64,000 nt of DNA from Stratiolaelaps scimitus (GCA_019614645.1 JABWDB010000035.1:2976001-3040000), one strand, 5' to 3'. Counted from the stretch's first letter, positions 1 through 14,612 are shown. The notes: generated by a model not told the origin, from the sequence alone. A program made the numbers and translations.

Positions 1-430
1 ATGTGTCCGGCCGTCCAGCTATCTCCTCCTCTGGGAGTGACTTCCACCTAATTTCCCCAGAGGAAAATATGACAGATGAGGCGGAATGGAGAGCGGCGCG
101 AGTAGAATCGTCTGACAGTTTGCCCACGAGCCGAGCACAGCAGTGGTCGTCATCGTCTTGGTGGTTGCGGCGGCGGCGGTGGTTGGCGATGGAAGCCGGC
201 CGACGACGGGCGCGGCGGCACCAATTAATCACGACGAGGTGGCTTTCCCGTGCTTTCGTTGCCTCGCGCCCTTCGGAAGGCGTCCACACCCGTGTCCCAT
301 TCGCGAGCCCGCTCAACCCGAGTTACTATCATGTTCGCTCGTACAACAGCAGCTGCATCAGGAGCAGTAGTAGCAGCAGCAATCTCTACCCACTACTTCA
401 ACAGCACTTCGAAGTGACTTGACGACAACG
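1..430. other. GC-rich segment, no gene confirmed
   Basis: This stretch is clearly richer in GC and CpG than the DNA that follows, with GCG, GTC and AGC triplet runs. Two overlapping + frames stay open, but neither has a recognisable domain. The hydrophobic run of Val and Ala near 143-190 comes from the triplet repeats rather than from a convincing signal peptide, and that frame has no ATG at its start. It could be 5' exon or promoter DNA of a gene outside the window. The strand is not decided. Confidence 0.3.
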
Positions 431-3313
431 CTTGTTGCGGCTAATGTCGGCCCTTCTTGTTAACGAGTACGGAAGTCCGTGTTACCTTGTTGTACAGGAC
501 AGGCGGCAGGCAAGGAAATATACAGCGGGAAAGGATGAAATATAACAGTTGCAGGGTGCAGTAGTTAAGAATGGCGCACGAGGATGGGGTCTGGAGATAC
601 GTCGTAAGTAAAAAAAAGAAAAACATGAGCTCGTACGGCCGCTCGATGCAGGAAGCTTTCACCGCCTTCTCTCGGTTGTAGTGTACGTGTACACTGATCA
701 TGTCTGCGCGTTACGTCGGCGACTATTTTTACAATTATGATGGTTTCTGTAAAAAGTAGAACGATCTACGCGATGGAAGGAAGGCTGGAGTGACTTCGTC
801 TGCTGCCCGTTAGTTTGTCGTATCGAGAATCGCTTCGGGCATATTCCGTATAGTTAGGGAAAACCTCTTTCAATGCCCCACTACATGCTTTTTTGTAAGT
901 TAGTGGCTGTGTGCGTGTGGCAGAGCACTAGATAACACTCTTCTTGTTTTTGTGTTTTTAGATGGTAGCTAAGACGACCAAATAAAACTATTTGCTTCGC
1001 TATTGGCGTATGGAAATGTCTTCTTCACAAACGTGTTCAGGCTTGTACACTCGAGATGAATAAATATTGGACTGTAATTATTATTGCTGGAGTTCTGAAT
1101 CTTGTTCACTGTCGACGTTTCCACATAAAGAGACAGCAGAGTATACGCATGACTATATATGCATAGGCAGGTGCACACGTTCGATTCCCACCACTGCACA
1201 TATGCATTTGAAAAGAGGTCGATCTTACGAAGCAATGCCGAGAGTAGTACTGTGGATGGCGAATGTTGGCCTGCTCAGGTCCCTCTTGTAACAAGGAACT
1301 AATAAAATGAGAACGATGAGTCACAGGACTTCACTTGGTTACCAGCGCCTGTGTACATCGATTTCCGCTTCAGTACACGCCAGTTACACGCTACGTCGGG
1401 CGTGTCTTTCTTCCACAAGTGTTCAGTAAGAACCTGAGCTAGATTATCGAAAAGTATTAAACAATAATAATAATAATAATAATCATTATTATATTATTAT
1501 TATGCAGAATTGATTTATTACTATTTTTTTTAGCATAATCGTTTGTTTGCCATCAGCCCTATTGCCGGTTACGGCGCCACATCATTCCACTGTCGTTACG
1601 TGTTCATTTATACGTATTATCAGTAAAATATCTATGAAATGACCTGATTTTTTTAGGCTGGTCTATCTTAGCTTCCATGCACGCAAAATGATATTTAGCC
1701 ATGCTGAAGACTATCTTCCTAGCTACGTAGTGCTCCTTTATGCAAGACTTCTTCATGTTTGTCCAGCTGAAATAAGAATGGACTGCCGCTTTTCCATGCA
1801 TGTTTCGTTACAGCAGCTGACGAACGTTTGGTGTGTTTCACATCAGTTGGATTGTTACAACCGAATAAACTTGACGTGGAACATGAACTGAACCAAACGA
1901 TAGTAAACCAAGCGAGATAGTGTGTGGACATGGCATATGGACCAGTTTGAATAGAATTGTGCCCGACAGGTTCCTCGTACAGTCGTGTAGCTGCTGGTAG
2001 ACGTCGTTTCTTATGAAATAGGGTATTGAATTATATATTTCTGTATCGTTCCCGAAATGGTCTACATCTAAATATCGTACGATGCTGACGATAGGAAACG
2101 ATCGGCAGTCAGTTCCGAGTACAAAGGTTTGGCTATTGCAATATCTCAATACGTGCCCCAGAGGCGGATCAGAGTTTGTGCAATATCGCGGGAATTAGGC
2201 CGCTAGGTAATTGATGTCTAATCCGTGAGCTCTTTAGATGAATCCAATTTCGTAAGAGTGATCACATATACACAACAAAAAAATAGGTAATTTCAAGAAG
2301 AAACGCTGTCGAACGCCCGTCGGAGGGTGAGCGCTACTCGATATAAGGGAACTGAAATTTAGCTCATTTAGGTGCCGTCTTAATGGCACCAATCCGAAAT
2401 GGAAACGCGTGTCACGTTTTCCCTAGGGAAAAATAAGCACTATTTTTACAATTCACGCTCTCTCGCTTGGAGGGACCCCTCAGCAGAATACTCGTATCGA
2501 CAGTGGTTGTGAATGGGAAATTCGATTATGTGTGAAATGCGTTGTGCTCCATGATACGTTGACTCAACCCAGGGTTCATTCGTGATACAGCATCGAGGGT
2601 TATTGCCATTCTGTTGTCTATCTATAGATGTTCTCCTGGAAATGTTCCTTCTCGCCCAGACGGGACTACAAGCGGGCGAAATACATGACACGGTATCATA
2701 TGCGTAGAGGCGGTACTAGGAATTTCGCACCACTAGCCCCCGTGAACTGGCTACCCTTAAGTAAGAATTATTCTAAAGTATGTGCGCGTTGTAGATCCAA
2801 GGGAATAATTCACCCCATTGGATATGTAATTATTATATTGACATTTATCGTAGTATTAATTATAATAATATGCTTACCCTGCCGTAGAGCCTGTCGTACA
2901 CCAAACTTCTGCTTGCCCTGAACATCGTCAATGTAAACATGTTCATAGACGGTCTCGTTATTGACCACCTTCGTTGTTACATTCTTCGGAATGATAATCG
3001 GTGGTAAGGTCGACCTGTGCGTTTATGAATGCAATCGCAGATTAGTCAATACTCTCTCTCTCTCTCTACTCAATGTCTATAGTGACAATGACACACACAC
3101 ACAAATTGATCATCAACAGGATGCTGGAATTGTATCTATCAGAAATGTCAGCGAATGTTCTCTTCGATTTCGTTTCTCCATTGTAAACGAGCTTATAGAC
3201 ACACAATTAGTCAAATTACAATGATGCCGCGCTTAAACAAATTAATATATGCTATTGTGAAGAGATCAATTAGATTGTATGAATCGCAATCTTACACACA
3301 ATACAGTTACAAT

Positions 3314-3316
<3 letters not shown>
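431..3316. other. Non-coding stretch, nothing recognised
   Basis: Open frames here are all short and without domains. A (TAA)n/(TTA)n patch occurs near 1462-1503. The rest is unremarkable mixed sequence with a moderate AT bias. Confidence 0.5.

Positions 3317-3348
<32 letters not shown>
3317..3348. repeat. (AT)n microsatellite
   Basis: About 16 uninterrupted AT units. A second tract of the same kind follows 130 bases downstream. Confidence 0.95.
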
Positions 3349-3352
<4 letters not shown>

Positions 3353-3471
3353 TTTATATGTTCTCCCAATCACTATGACGAATTCTGTGATTGCTAATTG
3401 TATCTAGAAAAAAAACCAATAAAAGTGTATTGTTATTATTCCCTAGTGCATTGTTATCGTATAGTGATTTC

Positions 3472-3474
<3 letters not shown>

Positions 3475-3502
<28 letters not shown>
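3475..3502. repeat. (TA)n microsatellite
   Basis: About 14 uninterrupted TA units. Confidence 0.95.
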
Positions 3503-3503
<1 letters not shown>

Positions 3504-6500
3504 CGAACCCAATAATCGTGTCAGCTAATCCCCATATGATAGTACATATAGGAGTTACCGGGGGTATTATTAGATTCACCTTAATTCGAAGAGTCTTGTT
3601 CCATGATATCGCTTGTTCGATGTCTGTGACGTCGACCGAATGATGTTTGCATTGCTGGAACAGAACAATACGAGACGGAATATTTGACATTGTGCTAAAT
3701 TTAGCCAACGAGCGCACTACATATTCTAAATAAGGAATGAGTTATTTTTTTCGAAATTTGGTATTTTTGCTCAATACGAACGTTTGTTATGTTTGTTATG
3801 AGTTAGTGGCCTAGAGCTTCGGAGAGCGCTTGTATTATGTCGGGGCCCATTACTTCAGGATGGTGTAAATTAAATTGACAAAAAAGAAAATTAGGCTGTG
3901 AACAAATCACAGTAAAAGAACAACCTTTCCACATAGAGAACAACAGCCTTTCAGCATTGGTCAATCTTTAACATACAATAATAATGGTCATCGTAGCCAA
4001 GTTAACTGCTGTATTGCATAATCGACCTCAGACATCGAGAAATATCAGTATTTCCTCCGTACTAGACCATTTCAATTTTCCAACTCGGTCCGACTTTTCG
4101 TCACGCGAGATTTCTTCATCAGCCCAAATCATTTGGGCGTGCGTTCTCCTTGTTTCTCAGATACTCACAACGGCTTATCTCTCTCGAAAATCGAACTCGC
4201 CGAACTCGCTCGTTCAAGTCGGTCGTTCTAGAGACGATCGTCCACCTAGCATTAGCCATAGTATACAGCTGTTCGTCTGAGTTTAGGACGTCATCTTAGA
4301 TTAGTACTAAAAACAAACCTTACAAACTTTCTGTATTTAGTTTAGTCAAAATTCATAGGAGATTAGCCAATCGATGCACTATTATTCCATTGATAATACC
4401 TTATCAGTACCGTGATTTATTGTTACGATTGCTATCATCAGCTCGCAGACAACGTCAACGACATATTCAATTTCGAAATGTGGTATCCAAATAGAAAAGC
4501 ACCCACATGAGTATCCACGAGTGAATACAAGACATCTGCTGCCAAACAAAATGCTCTCTTCTCATGCGTGCATCGCTACGCGCGTTCGCTATTCATGACG
4601 AGGTAACGCGTTTTTTCTTCGACCAAAGAAGAAAACGGGAACATTCACATGTTTGTCGGTCTGTCGTTTACCTGTCTACCTGTCCATCTACCTACCTACC
4701 TACCTACGTAGATATCAATGTATCAATCAATCTATTCAAGGCTCTGACTATAGTCACTGGTTTTTCTATCATGAGAACGATCGCGTTCGTGTTGAGCCCC
4801 GTTTAGGGCGGGTTACAAAAGTCAATTTTTCCCCTTCGAATATCATCTCATCATTTATCGCGTTCGTGTTCACAGCGCGTAGAGCAGTTGCAGCGATACC
4901 GCTCAAGCTCTCGCCGCAGCTGACAGCTGTGGAGGATCGCAGCTTCGAGATGAAGGCCCGAAGCGTAATCGTCATCGTGTATGAAATGGCCTCATGGTAC
5001 GGGTGAACCTTGCGGTGAGACGACCACTGAGACCTGCCAAGCAGAGCGAGCCCCAAATGCGTTCAGCGAAATGTGACAGCACGTTTCGCGGCTGAAAGCG
5101 TGTGATCTACACGAGCTATAAAGAGAGACAGAGAGAACTGGATAGGACTAGAGAGGAGAAGAGCGAGAGAGAGAGAGAGAGAGCGCGGAGATGTTCTGTC
5201 CCTAGATGAATACGTGTCAGGTTGGAATTTTTGGAATTTAAACAACTTTGTCCGACCATAAATAACGTTCCTATGGGAGACTGGGACACAAGCTGAGTTA
5301 TTATTGTACGATCTGAGCCGTAATCACCTGACCGTGTCCTATCGGATGGGCTATGGTGAAGTCGCAAAAAGCAACTTTCACTTGGGTGGATTACTACTAT
5401 TATCGAGCGTTACTTTAGATCGAAACGAGATTTTAGTCATACACAGCAGCATTTAGTCTTCTCGATGATATCGCACTTAGGACATGTTAGCAAAGCGACA
5501 TAAATCGATTAGAAACGGGAACTTGTACGTCGATGGGAGACGATGTTACTGATATTGAAGATGATACTTTCAGCCCCGATGCGCTCGTGAGTTACTAAAC
5601 GATGTCGGAGATTGACACTGCAAATTGCTTTCTCACTAATCTCTTCCCGTACTAGCTCAGCGGGGACTTTAATGTTCGAACTCGGCAAGATTCCCCGATG
5701 TTGAAAACACGCGACAAGTCTACGCTTATCATAAGCGCGAATTAATTTTATCGTTTGCCAAAGCAACATTGGTGTTCTACCGGCAGGAGCCAAAATATGT
5801 TCGCTATTTATACATCTGAACGTATGCGGCACAATTTCGATTAGCATATGAAATTATGAAATAAATCTGAAGACTATTGTATTTTGCTATGTATTTTGCT
5901 CCAAACAGATTTAATGAAATGGACACCGCAAAACAACTCTACTCATATGGGTCGATTATCGCTTGTGGTGACAAGGAGAGTGCAGTTATCTCCACTGCTG
6001 TGAGACGCCACCCTATATATATATATATTTATATATATATATATTAGTTATCTTATACTTTGAATACGTATAGACGTTCCAGAGTGAGTTCAGTGTGAAT
6101 ACCCAATTTATTATTTAGCTATTTTGTGATAACGAGGTCGATGTCGAGCTGCGCGCTTCTCTCAAATATCACAGCGAGATATGAGAACGATTCAAATCGG
6201 GCGGCGACGGTACTCGTATGATCTCTTTTTGAACGGTATTTGCATATCTATCGTCTTCCCATTGGTTGCTCCCAGGCTCCCGTGGCTCGAAAGCGTCAAC
6301 GACAGCCCCGGAAGAGAATTTCCTGACAAAGGGCTGGCACCCAGCTAGTTCGATCAATCGATGTCCAGAAACACGACCAAAGCCATCGGGCCGGGTTATA
6401 CTTGCGTCTCCGTACCCTCTTCGAAATCTATAGTGATTCTCAAGTTGAAAAGAGCGCCTTATGGCTTAGTCTGCAATTCGGGAACGTCCCTGGTGACAGG

Positions 6501-9500
6501 TGGTTGAGATAACTAACTAATTTTATGTGCACATATGTTGATAAATCAAGGCAAGCACAACAACTGCATCAGTTCCTCGGTGTGTCCTTGCGGATCGGAG
6601 CCAGAGAGTGTAAATGTTTATAGTTCCAAGAATCTATGGCTACCGTTCTGTTGCACTTACGATCCTCTGGAATCTCAGCCAGCCCGCTGGATTTAGGGTT
6701 GCATGAGCGACTGAGCAATTGAGCAGTTATCAAAGACGAATCACCATCACTTAGATATACGAGTACAGATCTACATGGTGAGTACATACAACGCTTACGA
6801 TAGCGTCGAAGACTGCAGGCAATGATACAACAATGTTAGATAAACCCCTCAAAAAAGCCAGCAGATTAAGTGTACTTACTCGACCCGGTCCGTGATGTTT
6901 CTGAATACGTCACTGTCACACAATTGTCTTAATCGATGTCGAAAAGAAAAGTAAGTGTCTCGGTGAGGAGCTTTCGCTACCATTAGATGCACGTAGTCTT
7001 GCTGTATCACACTTTATATTCGTACGTTCATATGAGATGAAATCGATCCTCATGAGAGCGCCAGCCATGATACCTCCAATTACCAGTCCTCGTGAGCAAG
7101 CACTCAGGCTAAATCTCTGTAGAAAAATGACCTCGAACTAAAAACGACCACCGTTAATCGGTTAATCGTTACAATCGCTCTCCACTAACCCAAGACGATG
7201 TGGTAGTTGGTTCTCAAATTGACCGTGATAGACGTTGAATACATGCCTTTAATGCATACACATTATTGTAGCGAGGCTGAATAAGCAGTGTGTTATGTCA
7301 CATCAAACAATGTTGAGTGGCTTTACCGGGTGCTTAGTGGCTATCCTACGATCCGGGTTTACATGAGAACGAAGCTGTACGTCCTCACCTGTGTGCTAGT
7401 TCGCACCAGGACGAGTTATTCGTGCAGTGGATTGTTTCATCTGTTGAGCGCATCTTTCCAACTAGAAGCTTTATCTAATGACAATTACAAAATGAATTGC
7501 TAAACTCGTCGACGTCCGTGAGTCGATCCCTTAGCCAACTTTGGATGGGTGTATGCGCAACTGTTTACAATATCTGAAAAGCCGAGCGCTCAGAGGCGGC
7601 GATGTTGAGGGGCGAACGAGGTAGAGGCATCCACGCTGCAGCGTCAGGTGAACGTTGGGGGTGGCCTGCGCTTCAGATGTGATACGCTGGAGGGCTATCG
7701 CACCATATCAAATCTCCCTATTTCTCTATGTTACCGAGCACGGAAGAGATTCCTGCTGCGATTGGGTCCGATTATTACAAGGGGTGGTGTATCGCCCTTT
7801 GGCAGAATCATCGGTAACAAATTGCACCCTATGTTTAGAGTGCTATGGAACACCTTCATACGCCACTATCAGACAAAGTGTCGCCGTTGTCGTCGAGTGA
7901 GGCGATGTATCGTTCTCACCGAACGCCAATTAGTCTAAGGTCACACTGGGCAAGTGTCGCTAAGCAGCGGAACCAAGGAACTCGTGTCTTGCTAACTTCT
8001 ATTGAACTAGACAGAGGATTCATTGTAGAGAAAGATTTCCCTCGATAGCTGCTGGCCTCCAAGCCACGTCCCATCAGACACTCCCTGGTGCTTATACAAA
8101 ATTGTAGCATGACTAGGAGAAATATCGGGAGGAAAAATCAGCACTTCCCTGAGGCCACAACAGTATTCATTGTAGTGAAGTAAGATCATTCCAAGACAGT
8201 GGGCGCTGGTATCGCTTTCCGAATTGTTGATTGGGATTTGCCACAGCAGACAGACTTGTACCAGTTAGGCTCTTAAATGCTTGTCTCGATGTCGACAATG
8301 GAAGCTTCCGCAGGAATAAACCACCAAGTTTAAGTGGAAGGCTTTAGCAGGTTTGCTATCTTGTCTTACCGTTTGTCTTTAGGATACGAAATTTACAGTA
8401 TGGCACGTCGTTTTAGTTGCTTATTCCACTGCGCTAGATAAACCTATGCAAAAATTATGATTTTTAGAGAAAACCTCATACTGGAAAACAATCCCTTTCG
8501 AACCGCAATGTTAGATGGCAGTTGTCGTGAAGTTACTCTGATCGCTGTATCTATCCACTGCAGTAGCTTGCTGGTGCCCAACGGGATGTTGGGGGTGGTG
8601 GTTCACAAGAAGCTGCAGGTGGGCTTAGAACAATTGCCTAATTACAACAAACATTGTCTACGCGCCGAAAGGTAAAGAATCAACCAACCCGTTAAGTTTG
8701 CCATCTGTGCGCATAGCCTCATGCCCGGCGGCCTGATATTAGCATGTACAGACGCCCCCTTAAGTAATATGGTTTTTCGTCCACAAGTTCACCGCGGCGG
8801 ACGCCTTAATAGAATTCATGAATAGCAAACGCCGGGTACGTACGCTCATACTAATGAAAAATTCGCCTGGCAAATAGCTTCGGGGCAGCCATCAGTGTTC
8901 ACTCCCTCTGCCCGCCGCCGTGTCATAAAAATGAAAAACTTCCTAAACCCGTGCACAGTTTCCCAGCCTCTTGGTCCACTCTCCTCTCTCTCTCTCTGAT
9001 TGACGCACATCACACTGAGAAAGATTTGCCGCGTTTCTTCCGACGAAAGGTCAACCAATGAAATAACAAAGAGCCGCTTGCGTGACACACTCGACCATTT
9101 GTGGACTGAGATATTACGACAATCACTGAATTTCGAGCGATTACTCCGCTTAGAATTCGAGCTAAGACTTGCTGAGACTTGCTGAATCGGGCATGCCTCT
9201 TACAAAATTCTAGTTATTTCTCCAGCACGAACGACGCGAACATGATTGGAGCATTCTTGTGACTTGTTGCATTAACATTCAATGAAGAGCTACTTCACTT
9301 ATTTCCTATCGATCTCATTCGTGATCTCAGTCAATTACAGGCATGTAAAAAGTACGATGCAATTCATGCATAGTCATTGCTACTTTTGCCTGCTCTCGAT
9401 CACCAGTGGACATTGATTCAGAGAGAATGATATCTTCAAAGGGGCATTAACACGATTATCATCAATTTGCTCACTTGCTGCATTTCGAACAGAGGACTAT

Positions 9501-9900
9501 TGTTATTATTATCTTCAATATGATTTTGTTTACTATATATAATGGAGAAAATAGGAGTGTCGAATACAACCCTTTCTCTTTGACACCAGAGTGAGTGCTG
9601 CGAGGGACCTACCTGCCGGAGAAATAGACAGGTCTGCTGGCGGCTACCGTACTTCCAAGCGTGTTCGACGTTGATGTGGACACAGTCGCCGCTAACAAAG
9701 CCACCCACAGTGGACAAATCGAAAGTCGCCGCATCTTTGTGTCCTATCGACGGTCGGGCAACAGCCGTGTATCCTTAGAACGTTGCACTGGCGAGCTTCA
9801 CTATGATGAGCGTATATTGCAGCCTCCAAAGCTGCTTAGCCTCGAGTAAATCACGAGTATGTCCCTGTTAGCGCACTCCTCTACGAACTGATGCTCTCTC
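3503..9900. other. Non-coding stretch with simple repeats
   Basis: No gene recognised. It holds a (CTAC)n run near 4684-4707, a GA-rich tract near 5165-5185 and a broken (TA)n tract at 6013-6045. A perfect 8-bp hairpin with a single-base loop sits at 4122-4138. Open frames near 4.6-5.3 kb and 7.6-8.1 kb lie in locally GC-richer DNA but show no domain and no paired splice signals. Confidence 0.45.
6013..6045. repeat. (TA)n microsatellite, interrupted
   Basis: Two TA runs separated by a short TTT interruption. Confidence 0.9.
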
Positions 9901-12900
9901 CTTTTTGTCTCTTAGTCCACGCACGAATTTCCACGAGATGAATTTGATTTCGCGACTTTGCGAAATATTTTCTCTCTTCAAACTTGGAAATGTTCGTATC
10001 ACCCAATTCAATCGTTGTTGAGCTGTACGCTTCGTGCCTTCCGCTCGACTTTGCGTGAAGTGTTTGCCACCGGTGCCGTTCCCGGTAAAGGCTTATATAT
10101 CTGGCGAGAAGGAGGCCTGCACCCACGGCCTTTTGATTCTAATCGGCCCGCCGGCGGTGGTTCGAATATCGCCAAAAAACCCCAAGTTGTCTGTGCTGAG
10201 CTCGCGTTCGCGCGTACGCCGTCCTTCTCGCTCCCAGCCAACGTAATGCCCCGCCGTACGGTGTACGGTGATCTGTAGCCAGTTATCGACATCATCATCA
10301 TCAGCGCCAAATGAAGGAGGCCCAGCGGAAGTTGGCGCTCCAGCTCTCCCTCGGCGCAGGCCCGTTCGCGCTCACTTTTCGGTCATAATTTCGCCGTCGC
10401 CGTTTACCGACGCGCCACTCTGCTGCTATGCTATAATAGGTCAATGTTCTGGCTTGCGGGACTCGAATTGACGGAAACAAGCGCTCGCGAACGCGTTAAT
10501 TCCCTCGGGCGAGGAGGCGGCGTAGAATATTCGTTCGTTGCCTGGTTGAGTAGAACTACTTAACACTACTACATACTACTGCTATTACTGCTACCACTGG
10601 AACCAGATTAGAATGGTGATGTGTGCCGTTCCAAATGTCGGGGTTGGGCACTACCGTTTGACACTACGTTCCCGACGACGGCCCGAACAAGTGCGTGTAG
10701 CAAGGGCATCATCCTTATGCAGCACACGATACGACAGATAGACACCATCGCACACTGTGGTCCCGTATGCATATACCTGTGCTCTGATACTATGGAAGCA
10801 TTGTACAGTGGTGCGGTTGGTGCTGCAGGGCTAGCTGCCGCTGGGGACCCGTAGAACGCCCACGTTTGTAGTTGGCTCGATCCAGCGGCGTACACACGTG
10901 TCGGACCGGATCTGACAGTCGGGCGAAAGTCTGATGGGCGCAGCAGGCGACGACGACAACGGCGAAGATGCATCGACCGCACAGTCGTAGTGCCGCACTA
11001 ATAATAATAATGATGATGATCATAATTATAATCATCGTAACGAAGTTACTACTAATCAGTGTAAGAACATTGGTCTCTTCCTTTGTCCATATAGTAAAAT
11101 GCATCATTGTATATGTCTATAGACTAGTGGAAAATATCTGCTTTCCAGATAGTTTGCTCGGGAAGCACGCCCTCTTTCACTGACGCCATGACTAGGATTG
11201 GCACATCCAAACGATTGGCACACCAGCTCCAAGATCATGCCAATACTGATGTTTCCTCGTTGTCTCGGGGGCCAACGCTCGCTCCGACGTCGAGTTACGT
11301 ATGGTACAATAGAACAAATCGGAAGTGGACAACCCACCGCATTCGTAAATGTCAGCGACCGACACGCTCATTCCGAGCTTGGGTACATTGCTATATTTGT
11401 TTTTTGCAGGGCTGGAAGCGTGAGTTTCGTACATACATACAGCATATGCATACTGTGTAGGTATGATGTAACCGCAGTATAGGGATATATTATGTGTGTG
11501 TCTGTATGTGTTTGTGAGTTCGTGGTGGTTGACACACCAGGAAGAGAATGTGGTGTCGTTCATGTATTCCATGCGTACACATATATCGGCAGACAATATT
11601 GATACGTATCACTCATGTTGTGCTTGCTGCTGTTGTTGCTCTTGTTGAATAATCGCCATCGATACGGGTCAGTTGCCGATATGCCGACATCGAATACTGA
11701 CTAAAGGGGATGACACGTGAGTTACCACTATTTGAGGCGCGACTACGGTGCGGCTGACCACAGTCATGTTTCATAGCCTCTGGCGGCGCCAGCGGTGGCG
11801 GCGATCGACGCATGGGCCGTTTGGCGGCCATACCCCGTCGGCAAAGAAATGTTATGGATCAAATGCTGTAACAAACGAACGATTGTTTGCGCGATTTCGT
11901 AATCGAATCGGCCGCATCGGCCGATTGGGATAAGGCCAGAAGGAATCGAGGCGGAGCTAATATACACTATTGTTGTACGGGTAGAGACAATAGCTGTTGT
12001 TGTTGTTATCGTTGATGATAATGATGTTGTTGTTGTTGTTACTTATATCTTATAGCGACTATGCATCTGGGTAGTCACACGTTCACGCGTATGAGCTGTG
12101 GACACAAGTTGCCGATTGCGCGGGGCTCCAAGTTGCCGGGTGAGAGGCTGAGGCGCCGGCTTGTGCTTTGCATCGGGCGCAGGAGACATATTCCTTGTGG
12201 AGAAAGAAACAGGTCCATTCTATCTGTGACTGCAGAGGGTCTGTGCTCGCCGGAGGGACGCCTTCGGCGCATTTCACCGCGCGCGCATGCGAAGCTGGAC
12301 GGCGGCGCGCGCTCGCTGATAGGCGCGTTCGTCGGCTCCAATGTCCCAACATTGATAGCCTCAGCACCGAGAGAAAGTCATTGATAGAGAGAGATGAAGT
12401 GGCAGAGAAAAGAGACGTAGAGGTAGATGATACAATACAAACTGCGGTTTATTGACGGAACTGCAACATACATTGGTTGAGTTCTCGTAAAAAATAATAG
12501 GTAAAAGGTGTAAAAGATCACACTGCAACAGACGAAGAAGTTACAATTGACACCATATTATATCCACGCATACATAGGGGCAAATACATCGACATGTTTC
12601 CTCTCTTCCTGTAGAAAATAATACCTAGCTCACATCAAGAACACAACAACTACGAATATCACTGAAAGCAGTTGATAATGATGATGCTGTCGGTGGCGCT
12701 GGCAACCTATGGCTTCGTGTGGCCACTGTGGTTCGCTGGATTCGGAGAAGGAGGAGGAGCAAGCCAAGGTGTGTGATCCGCCCCTACTTAATGAACACTG
12801 ATAAACGCTGACAAACGGCGGGCAACGAAGCATTGTCGCACAGCCATGCAGGGTACGGCCGGTCACCCACTGGTCATCGCTCCGGAAGTGAACGGTGGTG

Positions 12901-13350
12901 GACACCACGGGGAGATCTCGGTGACATTCATCGCAGCCATGGGCCGACTGGGTCTCGGAAGCATCTCACAGCATCTGCGACCCACAAACACACTCACACT
13001 CGGTGGTCCCCGACACTTACACAATCCATGTGTATGGGCATAATAGAATAGCGGACTGGTAAGTTATAGCGAACTGTAGTGGCCGGCAGCGAACGGAGCA
13101 CAGAAATACGGGTTGTGTTCGACAACTCGAAGAGCGACTACGAAATCCGAATCGATTCCTTTGTCCGTTGGGTAGCGTCCACAAACGAGAGAGAAACAGA
13201 GAGAAGGAGACATCTGGAGGAAAAAAATAGATTTGATGCCAATGCTCCTTTAGCAAGATGCTACTGCGATGACTGCGAAGATGCGATTGGCCAGTGTTGG
13301 TCGTAGGGAGATATCCGGTTTGTTTGCGTTGTAGCCACTGTTGATCATGG
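9900..13350. other. CpG-richer block, possible gene-start DNA
   Basis: CpG density and GC content rise relative to both flanks, most strongly at 10000-10550 and 12060-12400. Open frames occur on both strands at the same places, which is what GC-rich DNA gives by chance. None has a recognisable domain. A TATA-like word occurs near 10431. Trinucleotide patches (TAA/TGA near 10998-11030, TTG near 11995-12040) interrupt the block. It may hold promoters or 5' exons, but no exon can be defined. Confidence 0.3.
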
Positions 13351-13811
13351 TCACTTACGCCCTCAGCCTAACTTTCATGATTATGCTTGACTTGGGCTAC
13401 AGGATAGGTGGTCTCATTAGCAAATGTGTTTCCTGTGACGTTAAACGATCTCGGCAGTTGATGTGTGGGGACGGAAGTCTGGGTGCATAAAACACAATAT
13501 GGGCTTCCAAAGAACCGTAGCGCAATGGCTGCAAGCCCCATCCCGTCTAACTGGTCTGAAGACGCTTTACGTAGACGTGAAGGCAAATGAATTGTTATAA
13601 TTAGCTGGTAACGCACCAATTAACGAACACGTGGCTCCATCTGTATGAAGGTTATTGAGTGACGACTCCCAAATGGGCATATTTAATATTCGCTAATGTG
13701 CACTAGGAAAACATTTGATTGGCAGGTATAATAATTATTACATGTACATAGCTAGGATGCGTGTTGGTACTAAATAGCAGCTATGTATCGTATGATTTAT
13801 ACAGATTGTAT

Positions 13812-13895
13812 AGGCCTGTCAGATAGGGGAAAAGCTGAGGGTCAGCTCGAAAAAACAATTAAGGTATGCGGATGAAGTGACAGAAATCCGATTTG
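13812..13895 (+). repeat. Dispersed repeat R3, copy 1
   Basis: About 84 bases closely match 31518-31604, starting AGGCCTGTCAGATAGGGG and including AGGGTCAGCTCGAAAAAACA. A reverse-complement copy is at 57492-57557. No coding capacity, terminal repeat or poly(A) end was seen, so the class is unknown. Confidence 0.8.
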
Positions 13896-14469
13896 AATCC
13901 GTTGAATGGATTACGAGACGACAATAGAGGCGGCGCGGTCATGGAGGGGATCATTTATGGGCATCATTTTCGAAAGTTAACACAGAAAATATTCCAAGAT
14001 TGAAAAATCAGTACTTCGAGGGCATACTTGAGTGAGGTAGAGGAATCTCTTATACATAATCTCTTATTCTTTTTTTTTCCTACTGTCCTCCATGTCCACA
14101 AATAATCATGGTTTTGGAACACGTTGGCCAAAATAACCCCAAGGGAGTTCTTATATACGATACATTATTGCGTCGGATGTCTGTACAGTGGAGGGATCAT
14201 CCAGGGACACATCACGTCCGCTAATCCTGCTGGTTACTCTCGTCGAACGCACTCATCGTAGCAGACGTACAGCGTGGCGGGAGTCAGCATCGTAGGCACC
14301 GTTAGTCCGTTCGCTCGGGTGAGACGATAACTGGGACCAGGCGACAAATCGCTTGATTCGAGACGATACATGCAAATGTAGCATATTTCTACTATGAATA
14401 CATAAAAAGAAGCACACGTGTTTTCCCAGTTCCAGTAAAAATATCAATTAAGATTATATATATATATAT

Positions 14470-14572
14470 TTTTTTTTTTATGACGGAGAATGCTCATGCA
14501 GACCAGATGCCATGGTACTGTGGGACTCCTGCCTGGTGGAGTGGCAGACCTACCCACTAAACTCACGCCCCA
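14470..14572 (-). mobile_element. Short retroposed fragment inside a (TA)n tract
   Basis: A T run followed by ATGACGGAGAATGCTCATGC matches the fragment at 18419-18483, so read on the minus strand it is a 3' end with a poly(A) tail. It sits between two (TA)n-ATT stretches (about 14455-14469 and 14573-14587), which could be the target duplication but are too simple to prove it. Beyond the first shared bases after the T run the two copies diverge. Confidence 0.5.
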
Positions 14573-14580
14573 CGTATATA

Positions 14581-14612
<32 letters not shown>

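Noticed and set aside
143..370. Secreted-protein-like frame with a hydrophobic N-terminus
   Set aside because: The Val/Ala run comes from triplet repeats and the frame begins at GTG, so there is no credible signal peptide.
1165..1200. B-box-like GTTCGATTCCCACC
   Set aside because: No A box at the right distance and no second copy in the window.
12061..12384. Overlapping open frames on both strands in GC-rich DNA
   Set aside because: Simultaneous openness on both strands is typical of GC-rich non-coding sequence. No domain or splice signals support either.
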